The notes under the pieces were generated by a model. That model had not been told where the DNA came from, made no database searches, and saw only the letters and a program-made list of their open reading frames with translations. A program made the translations under genes and the position numbers. This document shows, piece by piece, positions 1 to 8,828 of a stretch of DNA of 64,000 nt. The DNA lies in assembly GCF_001717955.1 (NCBI RefSeq), contig NZ_CP014168.1:3009501-3073500 (forward strand), in the 5' to 3' direction. Numbering within the stretch: the stretch's first letter is position 1; every line of letters starts with the position of its first letter. This DNA is from Sphingomonas panacis. Its GTDB lineage: Bacteria > Pseudomonadota > Alphaproteobacteria > Sphingomonadales > Sphingomonadaceae.

Positions 1-152
1 GCTCAACAGTTTGCCATTATTTTCGGTATAAGGCATCTGCATATGCGTAGGTATCTATCCATCGGCTAATTCGCCAATCCATGTGCCGGAGATCTGCTAT
101 TCCGGCAGATGTCGCCAGTTGCAGACGTTGGGCGCTGGGCTAATCTCGCGAA

Positions 153-455
153 ATGAAAAGCCGCACATTTGTCATAGGCGCCGTCGCCCTGTTCCTCGGT
201 GGATGCGATCTCATTCGCGTGATGCTTCCGCGCCATGAAACTACTGCTGCCGAGGCCAGATCCGCGCTAATTCGATGTGGCATCGTGCCGGAAAGCATTG
301 CTTGGTCGGTTACCGCCGAAGGCACCTTCGCGTTTGGGAGGAAAAGCGCTGATAGCATGCCGATGCCTGGACCACAGAGCGCGTGCCTGATGCGTTGGGT
401 CGAAATAAACCGGGTAAAAGTTGCATTTATCGGCTGGGAAACCGGGCCTCGCTAA
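153..455 (+). CDS. Hypothetical lipoprotein
   Basis: A 100-residue protein of unknown function. Residues 1-18 look like a lipoprotein signal peptide: basic start (MKSR), a hydrophobic run, then the lipobox LGGC with Cys18 as the likely lipidated residue. The mature part is short and contains Cys42 and a second Cys near residue 78, with no domain I recognise. It stands alone: no gene is visible in the 152 bases before it, and 233 non-coding bases separate it from acylphosphatase. The flanking DNA up to position 152 is less GC-rich than the rest of the window. The signal-peptide call is fairly safe; the function is unknown. Confidence 0.6.
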   Translation: MKSRTFVIGAVALFLGGCDLIRVMLPRHETTAAEARSALIRCGIVPESIAWSVTAEGTFAFGRKSADSMPMPGPQSACLMRWVEINRVKVAFIGWETGPR

Positions 456-688
456 TGTCCGCTCACCACCATTTCCGCTATTCCGTATCTGTGACGCATA
501 CGCATTTTCCGCCGATCCATGCTGCGGCCATAGGCATCGCTCGAACACGTCAGCGCCACCCAAGCGACCGGCGCACCCCGCTTTGCGACAAGTCGCTACA
601 CACTCTATGGTCTTGTCGGCCGCGCGTGCTAGGCGTCGCCTGCGGCTCGTGCGGTGTGCGGGCCATGTGCAAGGGAAGTCAGGTCGCA

Positions 689-967
689 ATGCAAGTCGTT
701 CAGCGCGTTTTCGTGAGTGGCAAGGTTCAGAACATCGGTTTGCGCGATTGGGCGGTGCGCCGCGCGCGGGATTTCGGCGTGTCGGGGTGGGTGCGCAATC
801 TCCGCGACGGCCGGGTCGAACTGCTCGTCGCCGGTGAGGAAGAGGCGGTCGACGGCATGGTCGAGGCGGTTCGCGAGGGACCGGAGAAGGCGCGGATCGA
901 CAATGTCGAGGCCCGCGTCGATACCGAGCGCGCGCCCAAGGGCTTCACCAAGCGCTTCACCGCGTAA
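689..967 (+). CDS. acyP: Acylphosphatase
   Basis: Small enzyme of 92 residues that hydrolyses the carboxyl-phosphate bond of acylphosphates in the cytoplasm. The family motif is present in variant form as GKVQNIGLR (usual form GxVQGVGFR), with the phosphate-binding Arg at position 19 and the catalytic Asn at position 37 in GWVRNL. Length fits the family norm of about 90-100 residues. The ATG at 689 begins directly before the conserved core; an in-frame ATG at 665 would add eight residues not expected in the family. It lies 93 bases upstream of dapA in the same direction. Confidence 0.85.
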   Translation: MQVVQRVFVSGKVQNIGLRDWAVRRARDFGVSGWVRNLRDGRVELLVAGEEEAVDGMVEAVREGPEKARIDNVEARVDTERAPKGFTKRFTA

Positions 968-1060
968 GGTTTTTTGAAGATGCGCGAGCGTGCGCATCTC
1001 GGCACCGTCACCAGGACGAACGGGCTTTCGTTTCGCCGCCGGCGCTTGTAGGGCGGCGCG

Positions 1061-1939
1061 ATGTTCACAGGCTCGATCCCCGCTCTCGTCACCCCCTTCG
1101 CCGAAGACGGCAGCTTCGACGAAAGCGCGTTCCGCGATTTCGTCGAATGGCAGATCGTGGAAGGCTCGGCCGGTCTGGTGCCGTGCGGCACCACCGGCGA
1201 ATCCGCGACGATGGATTTCGAGGAGCATTTCCGCGTCGTGAAGACCTGCGTCGATCAGGCGCGCGGCCGCGTGCCGGTGATCGCCGGCGCGGGCAGCAAC
1301 GATACGCGCGTCGCGATCCGCAATATCAAGGCGGCGAAGGATGCCGGCGCCGATTGCGCGCTGATGGTCCCGCCCTATTACAACCGTCCGAGCCAGGAGG
1401 GCATCTTCCGCCACTTCGCCGCGATCGTCGAGGCATGCGACCTGCCGGTGCTGCTCTACAACGTGCCCGGCCGCACCGTCACGGATATCCTGCCCGAGAC
1501 GATGGGCCGGCTCGCCGAGGCGTTTCCTGAGAGCATCGTCGGCGTCAAGGACGCGACCGGCGCGCTCGCCCGCGTCTCGCAGCAGCGCGCTGCGTGCGGC
1601 CCCGCTTTCGTGCAACTCTCGGGCAACGACGAAACCGCGCTCGCCTTCAACGCGATGGGTGGGGTAGGGTGCATCTCGGTCACCGCCAACGTCGCCCCGC
1701 GCCTGTGCGCCGAGTTTCAGGCCGCCACCGACGACGAGGATTACACCGCCGCGCTCGGCCTGCACGACCGGCTGTTCGCGCTGCACCTGGCGATGTTCAC
1801 CGATGCCTCGCCCGGCCCGGTCAAATATGCGGTGTCGAAGGTCATCCCAGGCTTCCCGACCGCGCTCCGCCTGCCGATGACCTGGCCGAGCGAAACCGCC
1901 CGCGCGGCCGTCGATGCGGCGATGGCTGCGGTGGCGTAA
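1061..1939 (+). CDS. dapA: 4-hydroxy-tetrahydrodipicolinate synthase
   Basis: Condenses pyruvate with aspartate semialdehyde, the first committed step of the diaminopimelate/lysine pathway. The 292-residue length matches the family. Visible hallmarks of this class I aldolase are GTTGE (residues 43-47, pyruvate carboxylate binding and proton relay), Tyr133 in LLYNVPGRT, and the Schiff-base Lys163 in VGVKDATG. The start [13 protein letters not shown] is the standard N-terminus. The usual neighbour smpB lies about 0.9 kb downstream, as in many alphaproteobacteria, but here two hypothetical genes intervene. Confidence 0.95.
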   Translation: MFTGSIPALVTPFAEDGSFDESAFRDFVEWQIVEGSAGLVPCGTTGESATMDFEEHFRVVKTCVDQARGRVPVIAGAGSNDTRVAIRNIKAAKDAGADCALMVPPYYNRPSQEGIFRHFAAIVEACDLPVLLYNVPGRTVTDILPETMGRLAEAFPESIVGVKDATGALARVSQQRAACGPAFVQLSGNDETALAFNAMGGVGCISVTANVAPRLCAEFQAATDDEDYTAALGLHDRLFALHLAMFTDASPGPVKYAVSKVIPGFPTALRLPMTWPSETARAAVDAAMAAVA

Positions 1940-1991
1940 CGCGGAACGTGTGGAGGTGGTGGCAAGCTGCCGTTGTGTGATACATTTCGCG

Positions 1992-2444
1992 ATGGTCACC
2001 GCCTTCAAAAATGTTCGAAGTGCCTGTGCTGCTGCTTTGATCGCGCTAGCTGGTTTCCATGCCAACGCCGCCCACGCCAGCGCAGATGTCTATGGCTCGG
2101 CTCGCTGCGGGGGAGCGCCTGCCGGATGGCAGAGAGTTGGCGCAGAATATCTGAATGAGGCTTCGACTAACGCGATTAGCCTTAAAAATTTAACCGTCTT
2201 TTGGAACTGGTCACCAGTTAGCGATGAAAATCTAAATAAGTACATTGAATTCGTCCGCGCGAACCCTTCAAATATGGTACTTATATTTGATCGTCATTCT
2301 TCGTGCGCGAAAGTGTTGGCCCTTCGTAATCTCGTTAGGAAAACGGTGAAGTGCACTCGCGAAGTTGCGTGTGTTGAATATACGACGACTTCGTGGAGAG
2401 CCAGCCGGATGTGGAGGCTCACACATAGATCGCAGCGCGAATAG
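1992..2444 (+). CDS. Exported hypothetical protein
   Basis: A 150-residue protein with no recognised domain. From the ATG at 1992 the first 25-30 residues form a signal peptide (basic FKNVR, hydrophobic AAALIALAGF, then AHASA). Four cysteines remain in the mature part (near ARCGG, SSCAK, KCTRE and ACVEY), so two disulfides in the periplasm are possible. The stretch from about 2150 to 2400 is richer in A and T than its neighbours and uses codons such as AAA, ATA and TTA that are rare elsewhere in the window, suggesting acquisition by transfer. It sits between dapA and smpB. Confidence 0.55.
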   Translation: MVTAFKNVRSACAAALIALAGFHANAAHASADVYGSARCGGAPAGWQRVGAEYLNEASTNAISLKNLTVFWNWSPVSDENLNKYIEFVRANPSNMVLIFDRHSSCAKVLALRNLVRKTVKCTREVACVEYTTTSWRASRMWRLTHRSQRE

Positions 2445-2474
2445 CCAGGGCCTTGATGTCCGCTAGTGGGGCGA

Positions 2475-2747
2475 TCATTGCCGCTTGAACGCCACGGTCT
2501 CGCTGGTCGCGAAGGGAGGTTTGACGACCGCTTCATACCAGTCGTCACGAAAACCCGGCAAGGCCGACAGGTGCGCGATCAAGCCCGCCCAACCCGTGGC
2601 CTCCTCATGGAACGTCCAGACGCGACGTGCCACTTCAACGTCGCAGCATATCAGGTCCGTCGTGATCTCGTCGCGTTTGTAGAAGACGACAGTCTCGATC
2701 GCCGAAAGCGGTAGCTGGCTGAGGACGGCGGGGGTGATCGTCACCAT
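2475..2747 (-). CDS. Hypothetical protein, 90 aa
   Basis: A 90-residue protein running against its neighbours. Its start [15 protein letters not shown] lies 105 bases before smpB on the opposite strand, so the two genes are divergent. The sequence is mixed in character, with two adjacent cysteines (DLICCDVE) and an aromatic-rich C-terminal half ([25 protein letters not shown]). No signal peptide or membrane segment. I do not recognise a family. The regular protein-like composition, compared with the shadow frames around it, supports a real gene. Confidence 0.55.
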   Translation of the reverse strand: MVTITPAVLSQLPLSAIETVVFYKRDEITTDLICCDVEVARRVWTFHEEATGWAGLIAHLSALPGFRDDWYEAVVKPPFATSETVAFKRQ

Positions 2748-2852
2748 TTCATTATGCCTTGCCGAACGGTCGCCTTCAATCGGGGAGCGGGTGGATCGCC
2801 CACAACTCCGGCCTTCCCATACCCCGAACCGCACCTTACATGCCCGTCTCTT

Positions 2853-3335
2853 ATGGCCCGTCCCAAACCCCCCGCTTTCGAAAAGACCAAGATCGTCGCC
2901 GAGAACCGGCGCGCGCGGTACGACTATTCCATCGAGACGGTGTACGAGGCCGGCATCGCGCTGACCGGCACCGAGGTGAAGTCGCTGCGGTCTGGCACCG
3001 GCTCGATCGCGGAGAGCTATGCCGAGGTGAAGGATAATCAGGTCTGGCTGATCAACTCGAACGTCCCCGAGTTCAGCCACGGCAACCGCTTCAACCACGA
3101 GCCCAAGCGCCCACGCAAACTGCTGCTCCACGAACGCGAGATCAACAAGATGCACGGCGCCGTCGCGCGGCAGGGCATGACGCTCGTCCCGCTGATGATC
3201 TACTTCAACTCGAAGGGCCGCGCGAAGGTCGAACTCGCGCTCGCCAAGGGCAAGAAGGATCACGACAAGCGCGAGGCCACCAAGGAGCGTGACTGGAAGC
3301 GTGAACAGGGCCGCCTGATGCGCGATCGCGGCTGA
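2853..3335 (+). CDS. smpB: SsrA-binding protein SmpB
   Basis: Binds tmRNA and delivers it to stalled ribosomes in trans-translation. The 160-residue protein starts [21 protein letters not shown], and shows the family core TGTEVKSLR (about residues 38-46), then the [12 protein letters not shown] strand, the [10 protein letters not shown] segment and the basic tail ([19 protein letters not shown]) that inserts into the ribosome. Length is usual. The ATG at 2853 was chosen because upstream in-frame codons give non-conserved sequence. The tmRNA gene itself is not in the window. The next gene starts two bases after its stop. Confidence 0.95.
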   Translation: MARPKPPAFEKTKIVAENRRARYDYSIETVYEAGIALTGTEVKSLRSGTGSIAESYAEVKDNQVWLINSNVPEFSHGNRFNHEPKRPRKLLLHEREINKMHGAVARQGMTLVPLMIYFNSKGRAKVELALAKGKKDHDKREATKERDWKREQGRLMRDRG

Positions 3336-3337
3336 CG

Positions 3338-3868
3338 ATGTTCGCGAAGGCCGCCGCCTGGGCACACCGCAACCTGCCGACCCGCGAGAGCCTCGAGCGC
3401 AATCGCCTGCTCCGCCCGGTCGCGCATCGTGTGCTGGAGCCAGCGTTGTGGCGGTTCACGCGCCGATCGGTGCCGCGTGGCGTCGCGCTCGGCATGGTGA
3501 CGGGCATCCTGTTCCCGGTCGCGCAGGTGCCGCTGTCGGCGTTGCTCGCGCTCCCCTTGCGCGCCAACATCCCGACCGCGGCGCTGACCACCTTCATCAC
3601 CAACCCGCTGACGACGCCGCCGCTGTGGGTCGCGGCCTATTGGATCGGCAGCCGCCTGCTCCGCTACGAGGGCGCGACCGTCCACGTCGGCGAGACCTGG
3701 CTTCACTGGCTCGTCTCGCAGGCTGGCCCGTCGCTGGTCGTCGGCCTGCTCACCCTCACGGCGACGTTCGCGGTGACGGGTTTCGCGGCGAGCGCGCTCG
3801 GCTGGCGCTGGTGGATCGTGCGCAAGTGGCGCGCGCGGGCGTTGCGCCGGGCTGGACCCGCGCTGTAA
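3338..3868 (+). CDS. DUF2062 domain membrane protein
   Basis: A 176-residue protein of the DUF2062 family, whose molecular role is not established. It has the family pattern: an amphipathic basic N-terminus, then hydrophobic segments around residues 50-75 (GVALGMVTGILFPVAQVPLS) and 130-155, and the conserved FITNPLTTPPLWVAAYWIG stretch. Its ATG follows the smpB stop by two bases, so it is very likely co-transcribed and translationally coupled with smpB, an arrangement often seen in alphaproteobacteria. Confidence 0.8.
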   Translation: MFAKAAAWAHRNLPTRESLERNRLLRPVAHRVLEPALWRFTRRSVPRGVALGMVTGILFPVAQVPLSALLALPLRANIPTAALTTFITNPLTTPPLWVAAYWIGSRLLRYEGATVHVGETWLHWLVSQAGPSLVVGLLTLTATFAVTGFAASALGWRWWIVRKWRARALRRAGPAL

Positions 3869-3910
3869 CATTCGCGTAGAACACCGCATCCAAACTTTTC
3901 GGGGTGCGTA

Positions 3911-5962
3911 ATGCTTAGATCCTCCTCCCTCGCCATGCTGTTGTCCGCCACGATCCTCGCCGGCGTCGCGATCAGCCCGCTCGCCAGCCAGACCGCCACG
4001 CCGACCCAGGCACCTGCCACCGCCAAGCCGCAGTTCGGCACCTTCGGCTTCGACGAGGCGGGCATGGACCGTTCGGTCGCGCCCGGCGACAATTTCTACC
4101 GATACAGCAACGGCACCTGGGCCAAGACCACGCCGATCCCGCCGGACAAGTCCAATTACGGTTCGTTCAACCTGCTCTCCGACCTGTCCGAAGCGCGCAC
4201 GCGCGGCATCCTCGAAGCCGCCGCCAAAGACCCGGGCTCGAAGATCGGCACCGCCTACGCCACCTTCCTCGATCGCCCCGCGATCGACGCCAAGGGCCTC
4301 GCGCCGATCCAGCCGTGGCTCGGCAAGATCAAGGCGCTTAACACCCGTGCCGGCTATGCGGCGCTGGTCGCCGAAGCCGCGCGCGCCGGCATCGACGGCC
4401 CGTTCGCGGCCGGCGTCAATCAGGACGACAAGAACCCCGAAGTCTATGCGCTCGGCCTCCAGCAATCCGGCCTCGGCCTGCCCGACCGCGATTATTATCT
4501 GAGCAAGGACGCCAAGCTCGCCGAAGCCAAGGCCGCGTACCAGACTCACATCGCCAAGGTGCTGACGCTCGCCGGCGAACCCAATGCGGAGGCCCGCGCC
4601 AAGGCGATCGTCGATTATGAAACCCAGGTCGCCACGATAAGCTGGACCCGCACCGACAGCCGCGACGCCGACAAGACCTACAACAAGCTCACCGTCGCCG
4701 CGCTCGCCAAGTCCGCGCCCGGCTTCGATTTCGCCGGCTATTTCGCCGGCCTCGGTACGCCCGTCGACAGCGTCATCGTCGCGCAGCCGAGCGCCGTCAC
4801 CGGCATCGCCCGGCTGATCGCCGCCGCGCCGCTCGGCGTGCTGCGCGATCAACTGCTGGTCCGCTCGCTCGATGCCTATGCCGACGTGCTGCCGAAGACG
4901 TTCGACGACGAGCATTTCGCCTTCTACGGCACCATCCTGTCGGGCACGCCCGAGCAGGAGGCGCGGTGGAAGCGCGCCGTCCAGTTCACCACCGGCGCGA
5001 TCGACGACGAGGTCAGCAAGCTCTACGTCGCCAAATATTTCCCGCCCGAGACCAAGGCGGCGGCCGACGCGCTCGTCCACAACATCATCGCCGCGATGGA
5101 CACGCGAATCGACAAGCTCGACTGGATGACGCCCGAGACCAAGCGCCGCGCCCACGCCAAGCTCGCCGCCTTCACCCCCAAGATCGGCTATCCGAGCCAG
5201 TGGAAGGATTACAGCGGGCTCACCATCACGGCGGGCGATGCGTTCGGCAACGCATGGCGCGCGAACCAGTGGAGCCACGCCTATAACGTCGGCCACCTCG
5301 GCAAGCCGCTCCAGCGCTGGGAGTGGGGGATGACGCCGATGGAGGTCAACGCCTACGCCAACCCGCCGATGGTCGAGATCGTCTTCCCCGCCGCGATCCT
5401 CCAGCCGCCGTTCTTCGATCCGGCGGCGGACCCGGCGGTGAACTATGGCGGCATCGGCGCGGTGATCGGCCACGAACTCAGCCACCATTTCGATGATCAG
5501 GGCGCGAAATATAACGAACACGGCCAGCTCGCGAGCTGGTGGACGCCCGCCGACGTCAAGGCGTTCAATGCGCGTACCGAGGCGCTCGCCAAGGAATATG
5601 ACGCCTATGAGCCGCTGCCCGGCATGCACGTCAACGGCCATCTCACGCTTGGCGAGAACACCGCCGATCTCGCCGGGCTGACGATCGCGCACGACGCCTA
5701 TCGCGCCTCGCTCGCCGGCAAGGAACCGCCGGTGATCGACGGGTTCAGTGCCGATCAGCGCTTCTATCTCGGCTGGGCGCAGGTGTGGCGGCGCAGCTAC
5801 CGCGAGGCGAACCTGCGCCAGCGGCTGCTCACCGATCCGCACAGCCCCTCCGAGCAGCGCGCCGCCGTCGTCCGCAATCTCGATCCGTGGTATGCAGCGT
5901 TCAAGCCCAAGCCGGGCGAGAAACTGTACCTCGCGCCCGACCAGCGCGTGCGGATCTGGTAG
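3911..5962 (+). CDS. M13 family (neprilysin/PepO-like) metallopeptidase
   Basis: Exported zinc endopeptidase of 683 residues. Residues 1-27 form a signal peptide (MLRSSSLAMLLSATILAGVAI, cleavage near PLASQ). The N-terminal M13 domain follows (DRSVAPGDNFYRYSNGTW), then the catalytic domain. Zinc-binding HExxH reads HELSH with His521, Glu522 and His525; the third ligand is Glu582 in ENTAD, where Asp586 supports the histidine. NAYANPPMVEIVFPAAILQPPFF is the conserved substrate-binding region. The protein ends RVRIW, the typical C-terminus. It probably degrades peptides in the periplasm; substrate unknown. It is a single-gene unit followed by a repeat-filled 435-bp gap. Confidence 0.92.
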   Translation: MLRSSSLAMLLSATILAGVAISPLASQTATPTQAPATAKPQFGTFGFDEAGMDRSVAPGDNFYRYSNGTWAKTTPIPPDKSNYGSFNLLSDLSEARTRGILEAAAKDPGSKIGTAYATFLDRPAIDAKGLAPIQPWLGKIKALNTRAGYAALVAEAARAGIDGPFAAGVNQDDKNPEVYALGLQQSGLGLPDRDYYLSKDAKLAEAKAAYQTHIAKVLTLAGEPNAEARAKAIVDYETQVATISWTRTDSRDADKTYNKLTVAALAKSAPGFDFAGYFAGLGTPVDSVIVAQPSAVTGIARLIAAAPLGVLRDQLLVRSLDAYADVLPKTFDDEHFAFYGTILSGTPEQEARWKRAVQFTTGAIDDEVSKLYVAKYFPPETKAAADALVHNIIAAMDTRIDKLDWMTPETKRRAHAKLAAFTPKIGYPSQWKDYSGLTITAGDAFGNAWRANQWSHAYNVGHLGKPLQRWEWGMTPMEVNAYANPPMVEIVFPAAILQPPFFDPAADPAVNYGGIGAVIGHELSHHFDDQGAKYNEHGQLASWWTPADVKAFNARTEALAKEYDAYEPLPGMHVNGHLTLGENTADLAGLTIAHDAYRASLAGKEPPVIDGFSADQRFYLGWAQVWRRSYREANLRQRLLTDPHSPSEQRAAVVRNLDPWYAAFKPKPGEKLYLAPDQRVRIW

Positions 5963-5988
5963 CAGGACGCACCGTATCCCAATCCAGT

Positions 5989-6074
5989 GTTCCCGCGAAA
6001 GCGGGAACCCGGAGCCAGGCAGAACCGTGTCCTGCGGCTCCTAAGGCTCTGGACTCCCGCCTGCGCGGGAGAAC
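5989..6074. repeat. REP-like palindrome pair (GCGAAAGC type)
   Basis: Two hairpins about 50 bases apart lie just after the M13 peptidase stop: GTTCCCGC-GAAA-GCGGGAAC (5989-6008) and CTCCCGC-CTGC-GCGGGAG (6054-6071), with GGAGCC and GGCTC arms between. The same architecture recurs at 43296 and 51492 and, more diverged, at 19525. Such pairs resemble bacterial interspersed mosaic elements and may also end transcription. Confidence 0.75.
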
Positions 6075-6107
6075 AAGGTTGCTCAAGTCCGGTGACGTTC
6101 CATTCAC

Positions 6108-6317
6108 CCGTTCGTGCTGAGTAGAGATTGAGTAGGGCCGAAGGCCCGTATCGAGAGCTCGTATCGAAGCACAGGTTGCGCGCGGGGCGTGTGCTTCGAT
6201 ACGATGAGCAGGTCGGATCATCCCCCGGATGATCCTGAACATGCCGGGGGCATGTTCACCTGCTCATCTCGATACGCCTGCTGCGCAGGCTACTCGGCGG
6301 CTACTCAGCACGAACGG
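6108..6317. repeat. 210-bp palindromic element with perfect 17-bp terminal inverted repeats
   Basis: The outer ends CCGTTCGTGCTGAGTAG (6108-6124) and its exact complement (6301-6317) form a perfect 17-bp inverted repeat. Inside are further perfect inverted repeats: 10 bp at 6147-6156/6267-6276, 15 bp at 6159-6173/6190-6204, 11 bp at 6203-6213/6258-6268, 8 bp at 6215-6222/6228-6235, and 9 bp at 6237-6245/6249-6257, plus a small GGGCC-GAA-GGCCC hairpin at 6135-6147. No coding potential is seen. The ends match those of the element at 30404-30520. The 3' end lies 80 bases before the cckA start. Confidence 0.85.
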
Positions 6318-6397
6318 AGTTGTATTGGCAGCGAGTGATCATCGCACGCCGATATGTGATAGCCTCGCAGACCAACCCCAGCCAAAGAAGGATACGA

Positions 6398-8812
6398 ATG
6401 GCCAGCCTTCCTATCCTCAAGTCCCCCGACTCCCACCCGGCGCGCGATGCGGCGCTGATCGCCGGCGCCACCGGCATCGCCGCCGCGCTCGTCATCCTCG
6501 GGCTGCTCGGCAACATCGTGGTCGCCGCCGCCTTCCTCGCCACCGCGATCGTCGCGGTTGGCGGGATGATTGCCTTTCGCCGCCTGTTCCCGTCCAGTGC
6601 GGGCGAGGGCGGCGAACCCGATTGGGCGCTCGCCCGCACGCTCGCCGCGGCCAGCACCGATGCGGTCGCCGTCACCGATCGGGCCGGGCGGCTGGTGTGC
6701 GCCAACGATCAGTATGAAGCGCTGTTCGGCGGCTTCCCGACCCCGCCCGGCCTGCCGCTCGATGGCGACGGTGCGGAGCGGCTCGGTGTCGCCGGCCGGC
6801 ATGCCTGGCGAGACGGCACCGCCACGCTCGACCGGCTCGTCGCACGTGGCTCAGGCATCGTCGCCGACATCGCCTGCGCTGGCGAGGATGGCGATCTGCT
6901 GGTGTGGCGTTTCCGCCAGACCGTCCGCGTCAACCTCGCCGCCACGGTCGAGGAGCTTGTCGCCGGGCGTATCGGCGAGCAGTTCGGGCGCGCCGGCATC
7001 ATGGTCACGCTGATCGGGCACGACGGTCGCGTCATCGCCGCCAACAGCGTTCTGCGCGCGCGTGCGATGGGGCATGCGGATGCCGCCATCACCGGCCGCG
7101 ATTTCGCGCGCTTCCTCATCACCGACGAACGCGGCATGGTCCGCTTCGAGCGCGAGGGGATGCTCAAGAACCCGCTGCGCGTGTTGCAAATCCCCTTCGT
7201 GGAGGGTGACGACGCGCCGATGCTGGTCGCGCTGATCGACGAGGAGCAGAGCGGCGCGCCCCCGGTCGGCGCGAGCGCCAGCGCGCATGTCCAGACGCTC
7301 GTCGCGCTGATGCCGTTTGGCGTTGCGCTCGTCGGCAACGACGGGCGCTTCCTCCAGATGAACGAGTCTTTCGCGCGCGCCGCGCTGGTCGATCCCGCCG
7401 CGCCGCCGGTTTACCCCGGCGATCTCGTCGTGCGCGAGGACAAGGGCGTCATCGCCGATGCGGTGCGCCGCTTCGCCAGTGGCGCGACGCATTCGACCGA
7501 TCTCGCCATCCGCCTCAAGGATCATCCCGACGAGCCGGTCGCGCTGTCGATCGCCGGCGCGCGTGGCCTCGGCGATGCGGCGGTGCTGCTCAGCCTCAAG
7601 GACAATGGCGAGGAGACCCGGCTCAAGCGCGAGGTCGCACAGGCCACCAAGATGCAGGCGGTCGGCCAGCTCGCCGGCGGCGTCGCGCACGATTTCAACA
7701 ACATCCTCACCGCGATCATCGGGCATTGCGACCTGATGCTGATGCGTCATTCGCCCGGCGACAGCGATTACGACGATATCCAGCAAGTCCGCGCCAATTC
7801 GAACCGCGCCGCCTCGCTCACCCGGCAATTGCTCGCCTTCTCGCGCCAGCAGACGCTTCGCCCGCAAGTGCTGCAATTGCCCGATGTCGTTTCCGAAGTG
7901 TCGCAACTGCTCAAGCGGCTGCTCGGCGAATCGATTACCCTCAAGGTCAAGCATGGCCGCAATCTCGCGCCGGTGCGCGCCGATCCGGGCCAGCTCGAAC
8001 AGGTCGTCGTCAATCTCGCGGTCAACGCGCGCGACGCGATGCTCGCCAAGCCCCCGAAAGGTGGCGCCGTGCTCTCGATCCGTACCTTCGCGATGACCGC
8101 GACCGATGTGCGGCGGATGGGATCGGATATCCTGCCGGTTGGCGATTACGTCGGGCTGGAAGTGGTCGATAACGGCGCCGGCATCCCGCCCGATGTGCTG
8201 CCCAAGATCTTCGAGCCGTTCTTCACCACCAAGGATGTCGGCAAGGGCACCGGGCTCGGCCTTTCGACCGTGTACGGCATCGTCAAGCAATCGGGCGGCT
8301 ACATCTTCGCCGATTCGAAGCCGGGGCAGGGGGCGGTGTTCAGCATGTATCTGCCCGTCCACACCGCGTCCGCGCCCGTCGCGGACACGGTGATCGCCCC
8401 GCCGAAGAAGCCGCTCGATCTGTGGGGCAGCGGTACGATCCTGCTCGTCGAGGACGAGGACATGGTCCGTGCCGTCGCCGAGCGCGCGCTTACCCGCCAG
8501 GGTTATACCGTGCTCACCGCCGAACATGGCGAGGCGGCGCTGGACCTGCTCGCCAGCCAGCCCCGCCCCGATCTGCTCGTCTCGGATGTGATGATGCCGT
8601 TGATGGACGGCCCGACGATGGTGCGGCGCGCGCGGAAACTGTATCCCGATCTGCCGATCCTGTTCATGTCGGGCTATGCCGAGGAGACGTTGCGCAAGTC
8701 GATCGACCTCGAAAACGTCGCGTTTCTCGCCAAACCCTTTTCGGTACAGCAGCTTGCCGAGGCGGTGCGCGCGATGATGTCCGCGAAAGGGCTTGGCGCG
8801 GGCGGGGGTTGA
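6398..8812 (+). CDS. cckA: CckA-type hybrid sensor histidine kinase
   Basis: Membrane hybrid kinase of 804 residues that in alphaproteobacteria feeds the ChpT-CtrA phosphorelay controlling cell cycle and motility. Two hydrophobic segments lie at about residues 18-60, then PAS-like regions (around 80-180, 190-280 and 305-400). The HisKA domain has the CckA signature QLAGGVAHDFNNILTAI with His431 as phosphorylation site. The ATPase domain shows NLAVNARDAM, DNGAGIP and GKGTGLGLSTVYGIVKQSGG. A receiver domain closes the protein, with Asp730 in LLVSDVMMP. The ATG at 6398 follows an AAGGA-type ribosome site. ctrA and chpT are not in the window. Confidence 0.9.
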   Translation: MASLPILKSPDSHPARDAALIAGATGIAAALVILGLLGNIVVAAAFLATAIVAVGGMIAFRRLFPSSAGEGGEPDWALARTLAAASTDAVAVTDRAGRLVCANDQYEALFGGFPTPPGLPLDGDGAERLGVAGRHAWRDGTATLDRLVARGSGIVADIACAGEDGDLLVWRFRQTVRVNLAATVEELVAGRIGEQFGRAGIMVTLIGHDGRVIAANSVLRARAMGHADAAITGRDFARFLITDERGMVRFEREGMLKNPLRVLQIPFVEGDDAPMLVALIDEEQSGAPPVGASASAHVQTLVALMPFGVALVGNDGRFLQMNESFARAALVDPAAPPVYPGDLVVREDKGVIADAVRRFASGATHSTDLAIRLKDHPDEPVALSIAGARGLGDAAVLLSLKDNGEETRLKREVAQATKMQAVGQLAGGVAHDFNNILTAIIGHCDLMLMRHSPGDSDYDDIQQVRANSNRAASLTRQLLAFSRQQTLRPQVLQLPDVVSEVSQLLKRLLGESITLKVKHGRNLAPVRADPGQLEQVVVNLAVNARDAMLAKPPKGGAVLSIRTFAMTATDVRRMGSDILPVGDYVGLEVVDNGAGIPPDVLPKIFEPFFTTKDVGKGTGLGLSTVYGIVKQSGGYIFADSKPGQGAVFSMYLPVHTASAPVADTVIAPPKKPLDLWGSGTILLVEDEDMVRAVAERALTRQGYTVLTAEHGEAALDLLASQPRPDLLVSDVMMPLMDGPTMVRRARKLYPDLPILFMSGYAEETLRKSIDLENVAFLAKPFSVQQLAEAVRAMMSAKGLGAGGG

Positions 8813-8828
8813 TGGTTATGGACCCGTC

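Noticed and set aside
456..688. Possible gene between the first lipoprotein and acylphosphatase
   Set aside because: The frames here have no coherent composition, and the conserved acylphosphatase start lies at 689.
2182..2193. CtrA-like TTAA repeat in the hypothetical gene
   Set aside because: Spacing is wrong for TTAA-N7-TTAA and it lies inside a coding region.
3260..5842. 860-codon open frame on the minus strand across the M13 peptidase gene
   Set aside because: Arg/Asp/Gly-rich shadow composition, and it lies opposite a gene with complete catalytic motifs.
5963..6397. Possible CRISPR array in the repeat-rich gap before cckA
   Set aside because: Repeats are inverted and nested, not evenly spaced direct repeats with spacers.
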